A stretch of DNA of 64,000 bases, taken from Aquabacterium sp. GTDB taxonomy: Bacteria; Pseudomonadota; Gammaproteobacteria; Burkholderiales; Burkholderiaceae_C. The stretch covers positions 62,001 through 126,000 of the forward strand of contig NZ_JACPYU010000012.1 of assembly GCF_016195855.1 (NCBI RefSeq), in the 5' to 3' direction. A program made the position numbers and the translations under genes. The notes beneath the pieces were generated by a model. That model ran no database searches and was not told the DNA's origin. It saw nothing but the letters and a program-made list of their open reading frames with translations. Shown here in pieces: positions 49,318 through 58,639 of this stretch. Numbering within the stretch: the stretch's first letter is position 1; each line of letters starts with the position of its first letter.

Positions 49318-51903
49318 TCACGCGCAGGATTCACGCTTTGAGGTGTCAGATGGGCTTCTGATCGCCTTCAACGCCTGCAGCACCAACATGGTGCCCAGCG
49401 CCACCAGGCCCACGATCTGGGCGGTGTCGACATCGGGCAGCTTGAACTTGAACAAGCCCCTCAAGACGGGCACGGCCAGCACCAGTGCCAGCAGCGCGAC
49501 GGTCGCCGCCAGCGTGCGCCAGAGGACGGGGTTGGGCCTGAAGAAGGCGAGCAGGATCTGCCCGCCGAACGCGCGGTTGCCCATGATCAGCACCACATTG
49601 GCCGCCACCAGGGACAAGAAGCCACCCACCCGCGCGCTGGCCTCGTCAAGGCCCTGGTGCAGCAGCCAGGCATACGCGGCCGCGACGATCATCAGCACCA
49701 ACAGGCCCTGCAGCAGGCTCCAGCCCATCATGGCGCGCGTCAAGAGGGGCCGCCCGGGCTCACGCGGAGGCCGGCGCATGATGTCGCGCTCTTCGGGCTC
49801 GGCCTCGAACACGATGGAGCACACCGGGTCGATGATCAGCTCCAGGAAGGCGATGTGCACGGGCGTCAGCAGCAAGGGCCAGCCCATGAGCAGCGGCAGC
49901 AAGGTGAGCCCCGCAATGGGCACGTGCACGGCCAGCACAAAGGCCATGGCCTTGCGCAGGTTGTCGTCGATGCGCCGCCCCGATCGCACCGCCTGCGTGA
50001 TCGTGCCGAAGTCGTCGTCCAGCAGCACCATGGCCGCGGCTTCACGCGCCACATCGGTCCCGCGTGCACCCATGGCGATGCCGATGTCGGCGGCCTTCAA
50101 GGAGGGCGCATCGTTGACACCATCCCCCGTCATGGCAACCACCTGGCCGCTGGCCTGCAAGGCCTTGACGATGCGCAGCTTCTGCTCGGGCATCACGCGG
50201 GCAAACACGGCCGCCTGGGCCACCCGCTCACGCAAGGCCTCGTCAGACAGGGCAGCCAGGTCTTCGCCCTGCACCACCCCGCCTTGCACATCCAGCCCCG
50301 CCTGCGCCGCAATGGCCAGTGCCGTGACCGGGTGATCGCCGGTGATCATGGCCACGTGGATGCCCGCCTCGCGGCAGACCTGCACGGCGTCGCGCACCGT
50401 GGGCCGCAGCGGGTCGGCCAGTGCCACCAGGCCCAGGTACTCGAAGTCGAAATCGTGCTGCAAGGCCGGCCAGCTGCTGTGCGCATTGGGGCCACGGTGC
50501 GTCGAGCGCGCCACACCCAGCACACGCATGCCTTGCCGCGCGAACACGTCGGCGGCCTGCCGCACCTCGGCCAGCCGAACGGCATCCAGGTGGCACAGAT
50601 CGACAATGGCTTCGGGCGCGCCCTTGGTCGCGATCACATGCCCATCCTGCCCTGGTGCCCGCCACACGTGCGACATGGCCAGCATCTCGGGGCTCAAGCC
50701 GTATTCATGCACCATCTTCCATTCAAGGTGGGCCACCTCTTCGGCAGACAGGCATTGCGCCCCCAAGGCCCAGAAGGCCTTTTCCATCGGATCAAAAGGG
50801 TCGCGCTCGCTGGCCAGGATGCCGTGCTGCAGCAGCGTGCGCAGGGCGGGCGACAAAGGCCCGCCGTCCTCGTCCTGGGCCAACCAGGTCTGCCCCGGCA
50901 CCTGCATGGCCACGATGCTCATGCGGTTGAGCGTGAGCGTGCCGGTCTTGTCCGTGCACAAGACGGTGGCCGTGCCCAAGGCCTCGATGGCACTGGCCCG
51001 CCGCACCAGCACGCGCTGTTGAGAAATGCGCCAGGCCCCCATGGCCATGAACACCGTCAGGATCAGCAGGAACTCTTGCGGCAGCAAGGACATGGCCAGC
51101 GAGATGCCCGCCAGCACGGCGGCCAGCACATCGCCGCGCGTCCAGACATAGATCAAGGTCATCAGCAGGCTCAGCGTCACGCCGGCCACGGCAAAGGTCT
51201 TGACCAGTGCACGGGTCTGCTGCTGCAAGGCCGGTTGTGACGATTCAATCTGCCGCAAGGCCACGCCAATGTGGCCCATCTCGCTGCGCGCCCCGGTGGC
51301 CGTGACCTCGGCCAGCCCCTGCCCGCGGACCACCATCGAGCCCGCATACACCCAGGCTTGCCCGTCGCCACCCGGGCGGGCCGCAGCCTGCCCCTGGGCC
51401 CACACCACCTTGCTCACCGGCACGGACTCGCCCGTGAGCAGCGACTCGTCGGTCAACAGGTCATTGGCCGACAAGAGGCGCGCGTCAGCCGGCACGCGGT
51501 CACCCTCTTCCAGCACGATCAGGTCACCCGGCACCACCTCCCGGCCGGCAATGCGCTTGCGCTCACCACCCCGCAACACCAGCGCACGCGGGCTGCTGAG
51601 GTCCCGTAAGGCCTCCAGCACGCGCTCGGTGCGGGACTCCTGCACCAGCGAGATCAGCATCGACAGGACCACGAAGGCCAGCAGCATGCAGGCCTCGCCC
51701 ACATCACCCAGGACCAGGTAGATGCCCCCGGCTGCGGCCAGCAGCTGCAGCATGGGCTCACGCAGCAGCTCTGCGGCGATGCGCCACCCGGTGCGCCGGG
51801 CCGCCTGTGGCAGCTCATTGGGGCCGTGCTGGTGCAAGCGCTCTGCGGCTTGCGCCTCGCTCAGGCCCGTCAACTCAGGCAAGGGTGCTCCCCAGCCGCT
51901 CAT
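49318..51903 (-). CDS. cation-transporting P-type ATPase (P2/SERCA-like)
   Basis: This 861-aa membrane ATPase has the N-terminal cation-ATPase domain (LSEAQAAERLHQHGPNELPQ), the actuator motif LLTGESVPVSK and the phosphorylated Asp318 in CTDKTGTLT. The hinge motif is MTGDGVNDAPSLKAADIGIAMG. Helix 4 has the PxxxLP-like segment SLLPQEFLLILTVFMAMG, and about ten helices are present with a long C-terminal set. It has no heavy-metal-binding domain or CPC motif, so Ca2+, Mg2+ or K+/Na+ transport is more likely than copper. ATG 51903 overlaps the end of the hybrid-kinase gene by 29 nt, indicating coupled expression; the kinase may regulate or sense the transported ion. Confidence 0.9.
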   Translation of the reverse strand: MSGWGAPLPELTGLSEAQAAERLHQHGPNELPQAARRTGWRIAAELLREPMLQLLAAAGGIYLVLGDVGEACMLLAFVVLSMLISLVQESRTERVLEALRDLSSPRALVLRGGERKRIAGREVVPGDLIVLEEGDRVPADARLLSANDLLTDESLLTGESVPVSKVVWAQGQAAARPGGDGQAWVYAGSMVVRGQGLAEVTATGARSEMGHIGVALRQIESSQPALQQQTRALVKTFAVAGVTLSLLMTLIYVWTRGDVLAAVLAGISLAMSLLPQEFLLILTVFMAMGAWRISQQRVLVRRASAIEALGTATVLCTDKTGTLTLNRMSIVAMQVPGQTWLAQDEDGGPLSPALRTLLQHGILASERDPFDPMEKAFWALGAQCLSAEEVAHLEWKMVHEYGLSPEMLAMSHVWRAPGQDGHVIATKGAPEAIVDLCHLDAVRLAEVRQAADVFARQGMRVLGVARSTHRGPNAHSSWPALQHDFDFEYLGLVALADPLRPTVRDAVQVCREAGIHVAMITGDHPVTALAIAAQAGLDVQGGVVQGEDLAALSDEALRERVAQAAVFARVMPEQKLRIVKALQASGQVVAMTGDGVNDAPSLKAADIGIAMGARGTDVAREAAAMVLLDDDFGTITQAVRSGRRIDDNLRKAMAFVLAVHVPIAGLTLLPLLMGWPLLLTPVHIAFLELIIDPVCSIVFEAEPEERDIMRRPPREPGRPLLTRAMMGWSLLQGLLVLMIVAAAYAWLLHQGLDEASARVGGFLSLVAANVVLIMGNRAFGGQILLAFFRPNPVLWRTLAATVALLALVLAVPVLRGLFKFKLPDVDTAQIVGLVALGTMLVLQALKAIRSPSDTSKRESCA

Positions 51904-54562
51904 GGATGAGCAGATCGATGTGCGTGACCCGGATGGGCTTGGGCACATAGTCGTCAAAGCCCGCATCGCGGATACGCTGCACATCCATGGGCATGGCATT
52001 GGCCGTGACCGCGATCACCGGTGTGCTGCGGGTGTCCGGGTCACTGCGCAAGCGCCCCAGCACGGCATAACCATCCATGTCGGGCAAATGGATGTCCAGC
52101 AGGATCAGATCGGGGCGGTGCGCCTTGGCCAGCTCCAGCCCGAGCTGCCCCAGCGGGGCCGAGATCAGCGTCACCCCCTGGTGGCGGGACACGATCTGCG
52201 TCATCAGTTGCAGGTTGGCTGGGTTGTCTTCCACGTACAGCAAGGTGGCCATGCGGGGAGACGGGGGCACGCCGGCCTTGGTGGGCCCCATGGGCGACTG
52301 TGCCGAGGCATGCGCGCCATCGCCATCGTGCGCCAGCACACCAGGCATGGCGCGTGGCATGTCCACCCAGAACAGGCTGCCCTCGCCCTCCTGGCTGCTC
52401 ACGCCCATGCTGCCGCGCATCAACTCGGCCAGGCGCCGGCACAGGCTCAGCCCGATGCCGGTGCCTTCGATCGGGCCCGCCTCGGCGCCCAGGCGGTTGA
52501 AGGGCTGGAACAGCATGCCCAGGTGGCGCTCGGCAATGCCCGCGCCCGTGTCTCGCACACTGATGCGCACAACCTGCTCGGCCTGCACCTGGGCATCCAG
52601 CCACACCTCGCCACCCGCCCGGTTGTACTTGACAGCGTTGGACAGCAGGTTCAACACGATCTGCCTGATGCGGATGGCATCGGCCATCACGGCCAGGCCC
52701 TGCATGTCACCAATGTGCAGGCGCACCTCTTGCCTGTCGGCCAGCGGCTGCATCAAGGACAGCAGCTCACGCGCCAGTTCGGCCACGTCGACCACTTCCG
52801 TGTTGAGCGCCACGCGCCCGGACTCGACCTGCTCCAGGTCCAGCACATCGTTGATCAGGTGCAGCAGGTGCTTGCCTGCACGCAGGATCTCCCGCACATG
52901 CCCCTGGGTGCGAGGCGAACTGCCCGCCTCCAGCTCGATGAGCTGGGAAAAGCCGAGGATGGCGTTCATCGGTGTGCGCAGCTCATGGCTCATGCGCGAG
53001 AGGAACTCGCTCTTGGCCCGGCTGGCCTGCTCCGAAGCATCGCGCGCCTGGACCAGCTGGCGCGAGCGCTCATGCACGATCTGCTCCAGCTCGTCACCAT
53101 GGCGGGCCAGGGCCTGTTCGGCCTGCTTGCGGTCGGAGATGTCACGCGAGAGCATGATGAAGTGATCGCGCGCATTGCCCAGCATGCGCTTGCGTGCCAC
53201 CGACAGCTCGAACCAGCGCTCACCTTGCGGCAGCGGCAGCTTGATGTGCGTGCCCGCAGACGAGCCATGTGCCGCGGCCTCATGCAAGGCCTGCATGACC
53301 AGGTCTGCGGCCTCCGGTGGCATCACATCCTGCACCCTGCGGCCCTTCAGATCCTGAGGTGGCGCCGCCAGCAGGTCCGTGCGGCGGGCGCGGAAGTCCA
53401 CATAGCGGCCATCCAGGTCCAGCTCGAACAACAGATCGGGCACGGCCTCCAGCGTGGCATTGAGCTGGGCCAGCGTGCGCTCGGCATCCTGCTTGGACTG
53501 GGTCAGCTGCGTGAGCGATTCCGACAACTCTGCGGTGCGCGCCTGCACGCGCCGGCGCAGGCTGATGTTCCATGCGCCCAGCACGAGGGCCAGCCCCCCC
53601 ACGGACAGCAAGGCGTACGCCCCGTAGCGCAGATAGGCCGGTGTGTCCGGCGTCTGGACAGCCGCTCCCAGCCAACGTTCCTGCAGCCCACGCATCTCGG
53701 CCGGCGTGATGCGCGCAAAGCCATCCTGCACCAGCTTGAAGGTGGCGGCATCGCCCTTGCGCACCGCCCAGTGGAACTGCCCGATGTACAGCGGCCCGGT
53801 GCTGCGGAACTGCCGGTCCAGCTGCTTGCGGATCAGGAAGTAGGTGGCGGGCGGTTTGTCTTCACAGAACACGCGCACCTCGCCCACGGCAGCCGCGTCG
53901 ATCACGGCCTCGTAGCTGGGGTAGCGCCGGAACGACTCCAGCCCCTGGTTGACGAGGTAGTCAATGCAGGCATCGCCGTCCTTGACGCCGATGGTGAAGC
54001 CCTTGAGCGACTCCGTGGTGTTGAGGCCGCCGATGCTTTCGTGAAAGTAGATTGGGACCTCGATGTCGCTGTAGGACGGCCCGAAATCGTAGATGTCCTT
54101 GCGAGGCGCCGTCTCGAAGATGGTGTCGATGACATCGGCGCGCCCCACCTGGATCTGCGCCTGGGCCTTGGCCCAGTCCATGCCCACCAGGTTGACCTTG
54201 ATGCCCGTGCGCGCCGACCACAGATCCCACACATCCTTGCGGATGCCTTGCAGGCGGCCGGCGTGGTCCCGGAACACATAGGGGGGGTAGCTGTCGTCGA
54301 TGACGACGATGATGCTGCGCGGTGCCGTGGGCTGCGACGGCGACGAGGCGGCGGCCAAGGCCGACACCGGTGCCGCGGATGGCGGCTGGGGCTGCGCGTG
54401 CACCACGCCCGCCAAGGCCCCGCAACAGAGCCAGAGCGGCCACCGCACGCTGCGCCACGCCCGAACGACAACGATCAGGCGCGACCAACCGGCAGCATGC
54501 CGGTGCCACGAACCAGACTCACGAACAGCCATCTCGGACGCTTCCCCATTTGCTCTCAGCAC
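51875..54562 (-). CDS. BvgS-like hybrid sensor kinase with periplasmic binding domain
   Basis: This 895-aa membrane sensor has an N-terminal leader (helix about 38-56) and a periplasmic SBP_bac_3 (Venus-flytrap) domain (about 80-325; IIVVIDDSYPPYVFRDHAGRLQGI). A membrane helix (about 332-352) is followed by a PAS domain (about 385-500). The HisKA domain shows the phospho-acceptor MSHELRTPMNAILGF, and the HATPase domain shows LLSNAVKYNRAGG, DTGAGI and GTGIGLSLC. The C-terminal receiver has Asp in ILLDIHLPDMDGY. Relatives bind amino acids or small acids. No output regulator lies next to it. An alternative start is ATG 54532. It sits between an enoyl-CoA hydratase and the overlapping P-type ATPase, all on one strand. 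Confidence 0.9.
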   Translation of the reverse strand: MLRANGEASEMAVRESGSWHRHAAGWSRLIVVVRAWRSVRWPLWLCCGALAGVVHAQPQPPSAAPVSALAAASSPSQPTAPRSIIVVIDDSYPPYVFRDHAGRLQGIRKDVWDLWSARTGIKVNLVGMDWAKAQAQIQVGRADVIDTIFETAPRKDIYDFGPSYSDIEVPIYFHESIGGLNTTESLKGFTIGVKDGDACIDYLVNQGLESFRRYPSYEAVIDAAAVGEVRVFCEDKPPATYFLIRKQLDRQFRSTGPLYIGQFHWAVRKGDAATFKLVQDGFARITPAEMRGLQERWLGAAVQTPDTPAYLRYGAYALLSVGGLALVLGAWNISLRRRVQARTAELSESLTQLTQSKQDAERTLAQLNATLEAVPDLLFELDLDGRYVDFRARRTDLLAAPPQDLKGRRVQDVMPPEAADLVMQALHEAAAHGSSAGTHIKLPLPQGERWFELSVARKRMLGNARDHFIMLSRDISDRKQAEQALARHGDELEQIVHERSRQLVQARDASEQASRAKSEFLSRMSHELRTPMNAILGFSQLIELEAGSSPRTQGHVREILRAGKHLLHLINDVLDLEQVESGRVALNTEVVDVAELARELLSLMQPLADRQEVRLHIGDMQGLAVMADAIRIRQIVLNLLSNAVKYNRAGGEVWLDAQVQAEQVVRISVRDTGAGIAERHLGMLFQPFNRLGAEAGPIEGTGIGLSLCRRLAELMRGSMGVSSQEGEGSLFWVDMPRAMPGVLAHDGDGAHASAQSPMGPTKAGVPPSPRMATLLYVEDNPANLQLMTQIVSRHQGVTLISAPLGQLGLELAKAHRPDLILLDIHLPDMDGYAVLGRLRSDPDTRSTPVIAVTANAMPMDVQRIRDAGFDDYVPKPIRVTHIDLLIHERLGSTLA

Positions 54563-54601
54563 AGCGGCGTGTCCTGAAAGCCTTATGGAGCCATTATGTC
54601 C

Positions 54602-55375
54602 TCAACACTTCGAGAAATCGGGCTTGCGCTTTTCCATCACGGCACTGATCGCCTCCTTGGCAGCCGGGCCTTGCAGCAGCTGGCCGAAGTGCTTGAGCTC
54701 CTCGGTCATCACCGGCGCCAGTTGCGTCTGGGACATCTTCATCAGCGACTTGGTCACACGCAGCGACGCAGCCGGCTTGGCAGCCAGCTTGGCGGCTTGT
54801 GCCTGGGCATAACCGTTCACCTCATGCGGCGGCAGGATGCGGTTGATCAGGCCCATCTCCAGCGCCTCTTCAGCGTAGAAGGCCTCGCCCAGCATCAGCT
54901 TTTCAGCGGCCTTGGGGTAGCCGATGATCTGCGGCAGCAGCAGGCTGGCACCGGCCTCGGGGCACAGGCCCAGGTTCACGAAAGGCAGGCTGAAGGCGGC
55001 GTTGTCACCGGCGTAGACCAGGTCGCAATGCAGCAGCAGCGTGGTGCCGATGCCCACAGCCGGGCCGGCCACGGCCGCCACGATGGGCTTGGGGAAGTCG
55101 CGGATCGCGTTGAGGAAACGCACCACGGGCGCCACCTCGCCACCGGGCTTGCTGACGGGCGGGTTGTTGAGGAAGTCGGCCAGGTCATTGCCTGCCGTGA
55201 AGATCTCGACGGCGCCCTGGATCACGGCCACGCGGATGCTGTCGTCGCCCGTGGCGGCTTCCAGCTCGTCGGCCAGGCGGCTGTACATCGCCGTCGTGAT
55301 CGCGTTTTTCTTGTCCAGGCGGTTGAAGGTCAGCGTCAACACACCGGCTTCACGGTGTTGCAGGATCTCGCTCAT
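54602..55375 (-). CDS. enoyl-CoA hydratase/isomerase family protein
   Basis: This 257-aa crotonase-fold enzyme has the first oxyanion region NAITTAMYSRLAD and AGNDLADFLNNP, and the second in AAVAGPAVGIGTTLLLHCDL. A catalytic Glu is expected in the LVYAGDNAAFSLPFVNLGLCPEAG region, where an Asn/Asp pattern and CPEAG with Glu suit the hydratase/isomerase group. It probably acts on unsaturated or branched acyl-CoA in fatty-acid or aromatic breakdown; the exact substrate is not clear. ATG 55375 begins MSEILQHREAGVLTLTFNR. It is 39 nt upstream of the hybrid kinase and may share its transcript. Confidence 0.87.
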   Translation of the reverse strand: MSEILQHREAGVLTLTFNRLDKKNAITTAMYSRLADELEAATGDDSIRVAVIQGAVEIFTAGNDLADFLNNPPVSKPGGEVAPVVRFLNAIRDFPKPIVAAVAGPAVGIGTTLLLHCDLVYAGDNAAFSLPFVNLGLCPEAGASLLLPQIIGYPKAAEKLMLGEAFYAEEALEMGLINRILPPHEVNGYAQAQAAKLAAKPAASLRVTKSLMKMSQTQLAPVMTEELKHFGQLLQGPAAKEAISAVMEKRKPDFSKC

Positions 55376-55492
55376 GGGCCACAGTCTCCAGGTTCTTTTC
55401 GGGTTCTCAAAGAAGCCTGAATTAGACGCCAGATTCGGGGGGTTTGGGCGACAGTGGCAGGACAGGATCGGCGACAAATGACAAAGGCCCGG

Positions 55493-55515
55493 CAATCACC
55501 GGGCCCGCTTAACAC
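55493..55515 (-). terminator. intrinsic terminator after the pectinacetylesterase-like gene
   Basis: On the minus strand a 7-bp stem, GGCCCGG/CCGGGCC (55515-55509 with 55502-55496), with a 6-nt loop is followed by TTTGTCATTTG. It lies 68 nt after the 55583 stop and would end that transcript before the enoyl-CoA hydratase. The rest of the 207-bp gap holds no gene. Confidence 0.65.
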
Positions 55516-55582
55516 GCTTGGTCATTCGCGCTGCGCAATGCGCTGTGCGCGATGTGAAAATCAAAGCCCGATCACAGACCGA

Positions 55583-56935
55583 TCACAGACCCAAGAGCGA
55601 ATACAGCGCGTTGCTGATCCAGCTGAACAAGGCGATGCCTTCGGCGTTCTGCACCGTGCGTTGGGTTTCGTAGGCACGCATCACCGGCTTGCTCGTGTCC
55701 AGCAGGTTGTCGACGAAGGCGCCCACATCGGGCAGGTTGGCCTCCTTGATGCCCGTGCCGCTGAAGGTGGCCGTGGTCAGCGTGTGCGACTTGAGGAAGT
55801 CGCGGCCATAGGGCACGTAGTAGCCCGTGTTGCTGTAAGGCTTCATGGCGTTGACCCAGGTGCCCACTTCCTTGACCCACTTGGCGTTGAGCAGTTCGTC
55901 GCGCTTGGCGCCGGCCGGCACCGCCGCGATCTCGGGGTAGAACTTGGTGTACGAGAAGGACGAGAAGATCGCATCGCGCTGGAACACGGCGTAACCCAGG
56001 CGGTCTTGCGGGAAGACCTTGGCCAGGCCGGTGGTCAGGCTGCCCAGGTTGTCCACCGTGCCCGCAGTCGGGAAGGTGGCGATCATCTTGGAGGCCAGGC
56101 CGTTGTCACCATCCAGACCCCAGGCCGTGCGGATCTTGTTGTGCAGCAGCACCGAGGGGGCCTCTTCGGGCGTGGCGTTGCGGTCCACCTGGAACAAGGG
56201 GCCGGAGTCACCCAGCAAGGCCGATTGTTTGGGCTGGTCAGCCAGGCGGATCAGCCCATACATGGCCGTGGCCCCCACGCCGCCCGCCGAGAAGCCGGTC
56301 ACCAGCAGCTTGTCCTGCTTGGGCAGGTAGCGGCCTACCCAGTTGGCAATGGCCTCGCCGTTCTTGAAACCGCGGTGGTAGTAGGTGATGGGCGCGCTCG
56401 GGTCGGCATCGCCATACACGGCCGTCTTGTTGCCGGTGTGCACGTCACCTGTGCAGTAGGGCGCATAGATGATGTTCCAGCTCTGCGTCTGCACCTTTTG
56501 CAGCGGGTGCGTGCGCGAGGTGAAGGGTGTGATCAGGCCGCCCAGCGCCAGGCCGGTGCTCATGTAGTTCGTGGGGATGCCCTTGTAGTTCGTGGCCCCC
56601 AGCACGCCGTCCTTCATCTGGCAGGCGTTCTGCTCCCAGCAGGCCCCGCCACCTTCGAACACGATCACGGTCTTGGCCATGTTGGCCGCGTTGGTCGTGC
56701 GGTTGACGAAGAAGCGATAGGGTGTGCCGTTGCCGCAGCTCGCGCCAGATTCGGCCGGGGCCTCGATGGCTTCCCACTTGTTGAAGCTGGCGGGCGCAGG
56801 GCCCACATTGCCGCTGGTATTGGGCGTCCAGGGGGTGGCGGCGGCCCAGGCCGAGGAGGCTGAAGCGGCAGCGAAGGCGGCGGCAAAAACGGCGGCGATG
56901 GCGCTCAGGCCGAAATGCCCAACTTGGCGTTGCAT
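55583..56935 (-). CDS. pectinacetylesterase-family secreted hydrolase
   Basis: This 450-aa exported protein has an Ala-rich signal peptide (about 1-33). The alpha/beta-hydrolase core is of the pectinacetylesterase/Notum type. It has FEGGGACWEQNAC near residue 93, the YAPYCTGDVHTGN segment, and the nucleophile Ser216 in GFSAGGVGA. Cys pairs (Cys67, Cys99, Cys105, Cys161) suggest disulfides. It should remove acyl groups from an extracellular polymer, but the substrate is unknown; bacterial members are not limited to pectin. It is preceded by a 148-bp gap from the divergent-free alpha/beta hydrolase and has its own terminator. Confidence 0.8.
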   Translation of the reverse strand: MQRQVGHFGLSAIAAVFAAAFAAASASSAWAAATPWTPNTSGNVGPAPASFNKWEAIEAPAESGASCGNGTPYRFFVNRTTNAANMAKTVIVFEGGGACWEQNACQMKDGVLGATNYKGIPTNYMSTGLALGGLITPFTSRTHPLQKVQTQSWNIIYAPYCTGDVHTGNKTAVYGDADPSAPITYYHRGFKNGEAIANWVGRYLPKQDKLLVTGFSAGGVGATAMYGLIRLADQPKQSALLGDSGPLFQVDRNATPEEAPSVLLHNKIRTAWGLDGDNGLASKMIATFPTAGTVDNLGSLTTGLAKVFPQDRLGYAVFQRDAIFSSFSYTKFYPEIAAVPAGAKRDELLNAKWVKEVGTWVNAMKPYSNTGYYVPYGRDFLKSHTLTTATFSGTGIKEANLPDVGAFVDNLLDTSKPVMRAYETQRTVQNAEGIALFSWISNALYSLLGL

Positions 56936-57083
56936 GACGTTGCTCCGTGGTGGTCACGCTCGCCACCATGGCAATCCATGGAAAAGGGATCAGAGCGTCA
57001 CCGAATGAATTGGTGGTGCATTGTGGCGATTCGCTTAACGCGCAACATCGGTGCAAACGTCATAGCCTGAACAGGGGGCCGCG

Positions 57084-57950
57084 TTATCCCGCAGGGGCTT
57101 TCCCCGTCAACCAGCCCAGGGCCATGGGCCACAGGCGCTCGGCCGAGGTGGCCTTGAACAGCCCGAAGTGCCCGATCTGCTTCATGCCCAGTTGATGCGG
57201 GTGCAGGTGCTCGAAGCGCACCGGCGCCTTTTCATACAGGCGGTAGAGCTTGCGGATGCCGGCCGGCTGCAGCAACTCATCGTCATCGAGCACCACGGCC
57301 GTGATGGGCACCTCTACCCGCGCGTAACGGGCGCGCAAGGCTGGGCCCTCGGCACCCAGGTAATCGGGGTGCAGACACCATTTGCGCCACTGCCACATGG
57401 CGGCGGCGGGCAAGTCCCCCACCGCGCCCAGGCGTTTGCCGGGGAAGTAGCCCGCCACCCCGATGGCCACAGGCGCCAGCACCCACCACAGCAGCGGCGC
57501 CTGCAGGCGCACCGCCGGCGCATTGAGGCGCCAATAGCCATTGCCGCTGGCCACGGTCAACACACGCTCGAAGCGCTCAGGCTGGTCCAGCCAGCCGAAG
57601 AGCTGCCCGCCCAGGCTGTGGCCCAGGTAGGTACGTGGCACATCGGGCCAGCGCGCGCAGAAGGCGTCCACCACGGCGGGCAGGTCCTGGGTGGCCCAGT
57701 CGGTGATGCTGGCCTTGTAGCCTCGCAAGCGCGGCGGCGCAGACTCGCCCGTGCCACGCCAGTCAAAGCTCATGACGGCCACGCCTTGTGTGCTCAGCCA
57801 TTGGGCGAAAGCCTCGTAAAAGCGCTGGGGCACACCCATGGCCGAGGTGATCAGCACGGCGCGCTGCACCGGCCTGTCTGGCGTGTCGGGCGCATAGACG
57901 CGTGCGGCCAGATGATGGCCATCGCTGGTGAGGAGACGCAGTGCTTCCAT
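57084..57950 (-). CDS. alpha/beta hydrolase (serine aminopeptidase-like)
   Basis: This 288-aa cytoplasmic alpha/beta hydrolase has nucleophile motif GHSLGGQ (LGHSLGGQLFGWL), the early segment FDWRGTGESAPP, an acid Asp in VLDDDELLQP and a likely catalytic His in IGHFGLF. These fit the hydrolase_4/esterase group whose members act on lipids or monoacylglycerol; substrate unknown. ATG 57950 (MEALRLLTSDGHHLAARVY) is chosen because the in-frame extension to 58100 is Pro-rich and falls in the repeat region. The upstream 690 bp hold a large inverted repeat rather than a gene. Confidence 0.85.
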   Translation of the reverse strand: MEALRLLTSDGHHLAARVYAPDTPDRPVQRAVLITSAMGVPQRFYEAFAQWLSTQGVAVMSFDWRGTGESAPPRLRGYKASITDWATQDLPAVVDAFCARWPDVPRTYLGHSLGGQLFGWLDQPERFERVLTVASGNGYWRLNAPAVRLQAPLLWWVLAPVAIGVAGYFPGKRLGAVGDLPAAAMWQWRKWCLHPDYLGAEGPALRARYARVEVPITAVVLDDDELLQPAGIRKLYRLYEKAPVRFEHLHPHQLGMKQIGHFGLFKATSAERLWPMALGWLTGKAPAG

Positions 57951-58011
57951 TCTTTGCTCGGCTTGGTTGGGTGCTGGTGGTGAGGTTCTAGGTGGCGTGA
58001 TAGGTGGGCTG

Positions 58012-58442
58012 TGGCTTTGCTGGGTATTTTTTGGCGGGGTTGGCGGTGGAGCGAGACCAGGGTGACGGGGTGGGCGTTCTCCGGGCTCGACGCGGGGCAC
58101 GACCGAGCTTGGTCAGCATCACCCCTTGAAGGCCAGCCAAGCTGTTCACCAGTCAGGACACCGCGAATGATCCCTTCGCCCACCCACCCCATCCCCCCGG
58201 TCCAGCAGCATGGGGGCGCGCCAAAAAGACACCCAGCAAAGCCAGGCGGTGGCGTGAGTTGGAGGGTATGGGGGCGGCTTGCCGCCCCCATACCCTCTCT
58301 CGCCCAACCTCGGTGTGTCGCGGGCTGGTGGCGATGTGTGCATGCGAAGGGATCATTCGCGGTGTCCTGGCTCTCAAGCTACCTGGCTCGTGTTCAAGAG
58401 GTGGTAGCTGCGGGGCTCGGTCGTACCCCGCGTCGAGCCCGG
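58012..58442. repeat. compound inverted-repeat element in a 690-bp gene-free gap
   Basis: Arms at 58081-58179 and 58344-58442 (99 bp each) form an imperfect inverted repeat. Their outer 28 bp match 27/28 and inner 26 bp match 26/26. The 164-bp centre holds a perfect 36-bp palindrome (58262-58297; 17-bp arms, TT centre). A further inverted pair, starting TGGCTTTGCTGGGT, lies at 58012-58036 and on the other strand at 58244-58219. No open frame of note is present. It could be a REP/BIME-like or miniature mobile element. Confidence 0.8.
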
Positions 58443-58539
58443 AGCAGGCACACATCGCCACCAGCCCAGTGCTCACACCGTCACCCACCACCCAACCAAA
58501 ACCTCGCCAAAACCCCTCAACTCAACAAAGCGCACCAAC

Positions 58540-58573
58540 AAAAAAGCCCGCAAGGATCACTCCATGCGGGCTT
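58540..58573 (-). terminator. intrinsic terminator of the fad operon
   Basis: On the minus strand AAGCCCGC (58573-58566) pairs with GCGGGCTT (58551-58544) around a 14-nt loop and runs into six T residues (58545-58540). It is 67 nt after the thiolase stop and closes the beta-oxidation operon. Confidence 0.88.
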
Positions 58574-58639
58574 CTTGTTCAAACAGCCATCAATCAGACC
58601 TCTACAAGCGCCTGATCAACAGCATGCTTGAGCCGACCA

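Noticed and set aside
58081..58442. Inverted arms considered as ends of an insertion sequence
   Set aside because: The 164-bp centre has no transposase frame and no target duplication could be identified; reported as a repeat only.
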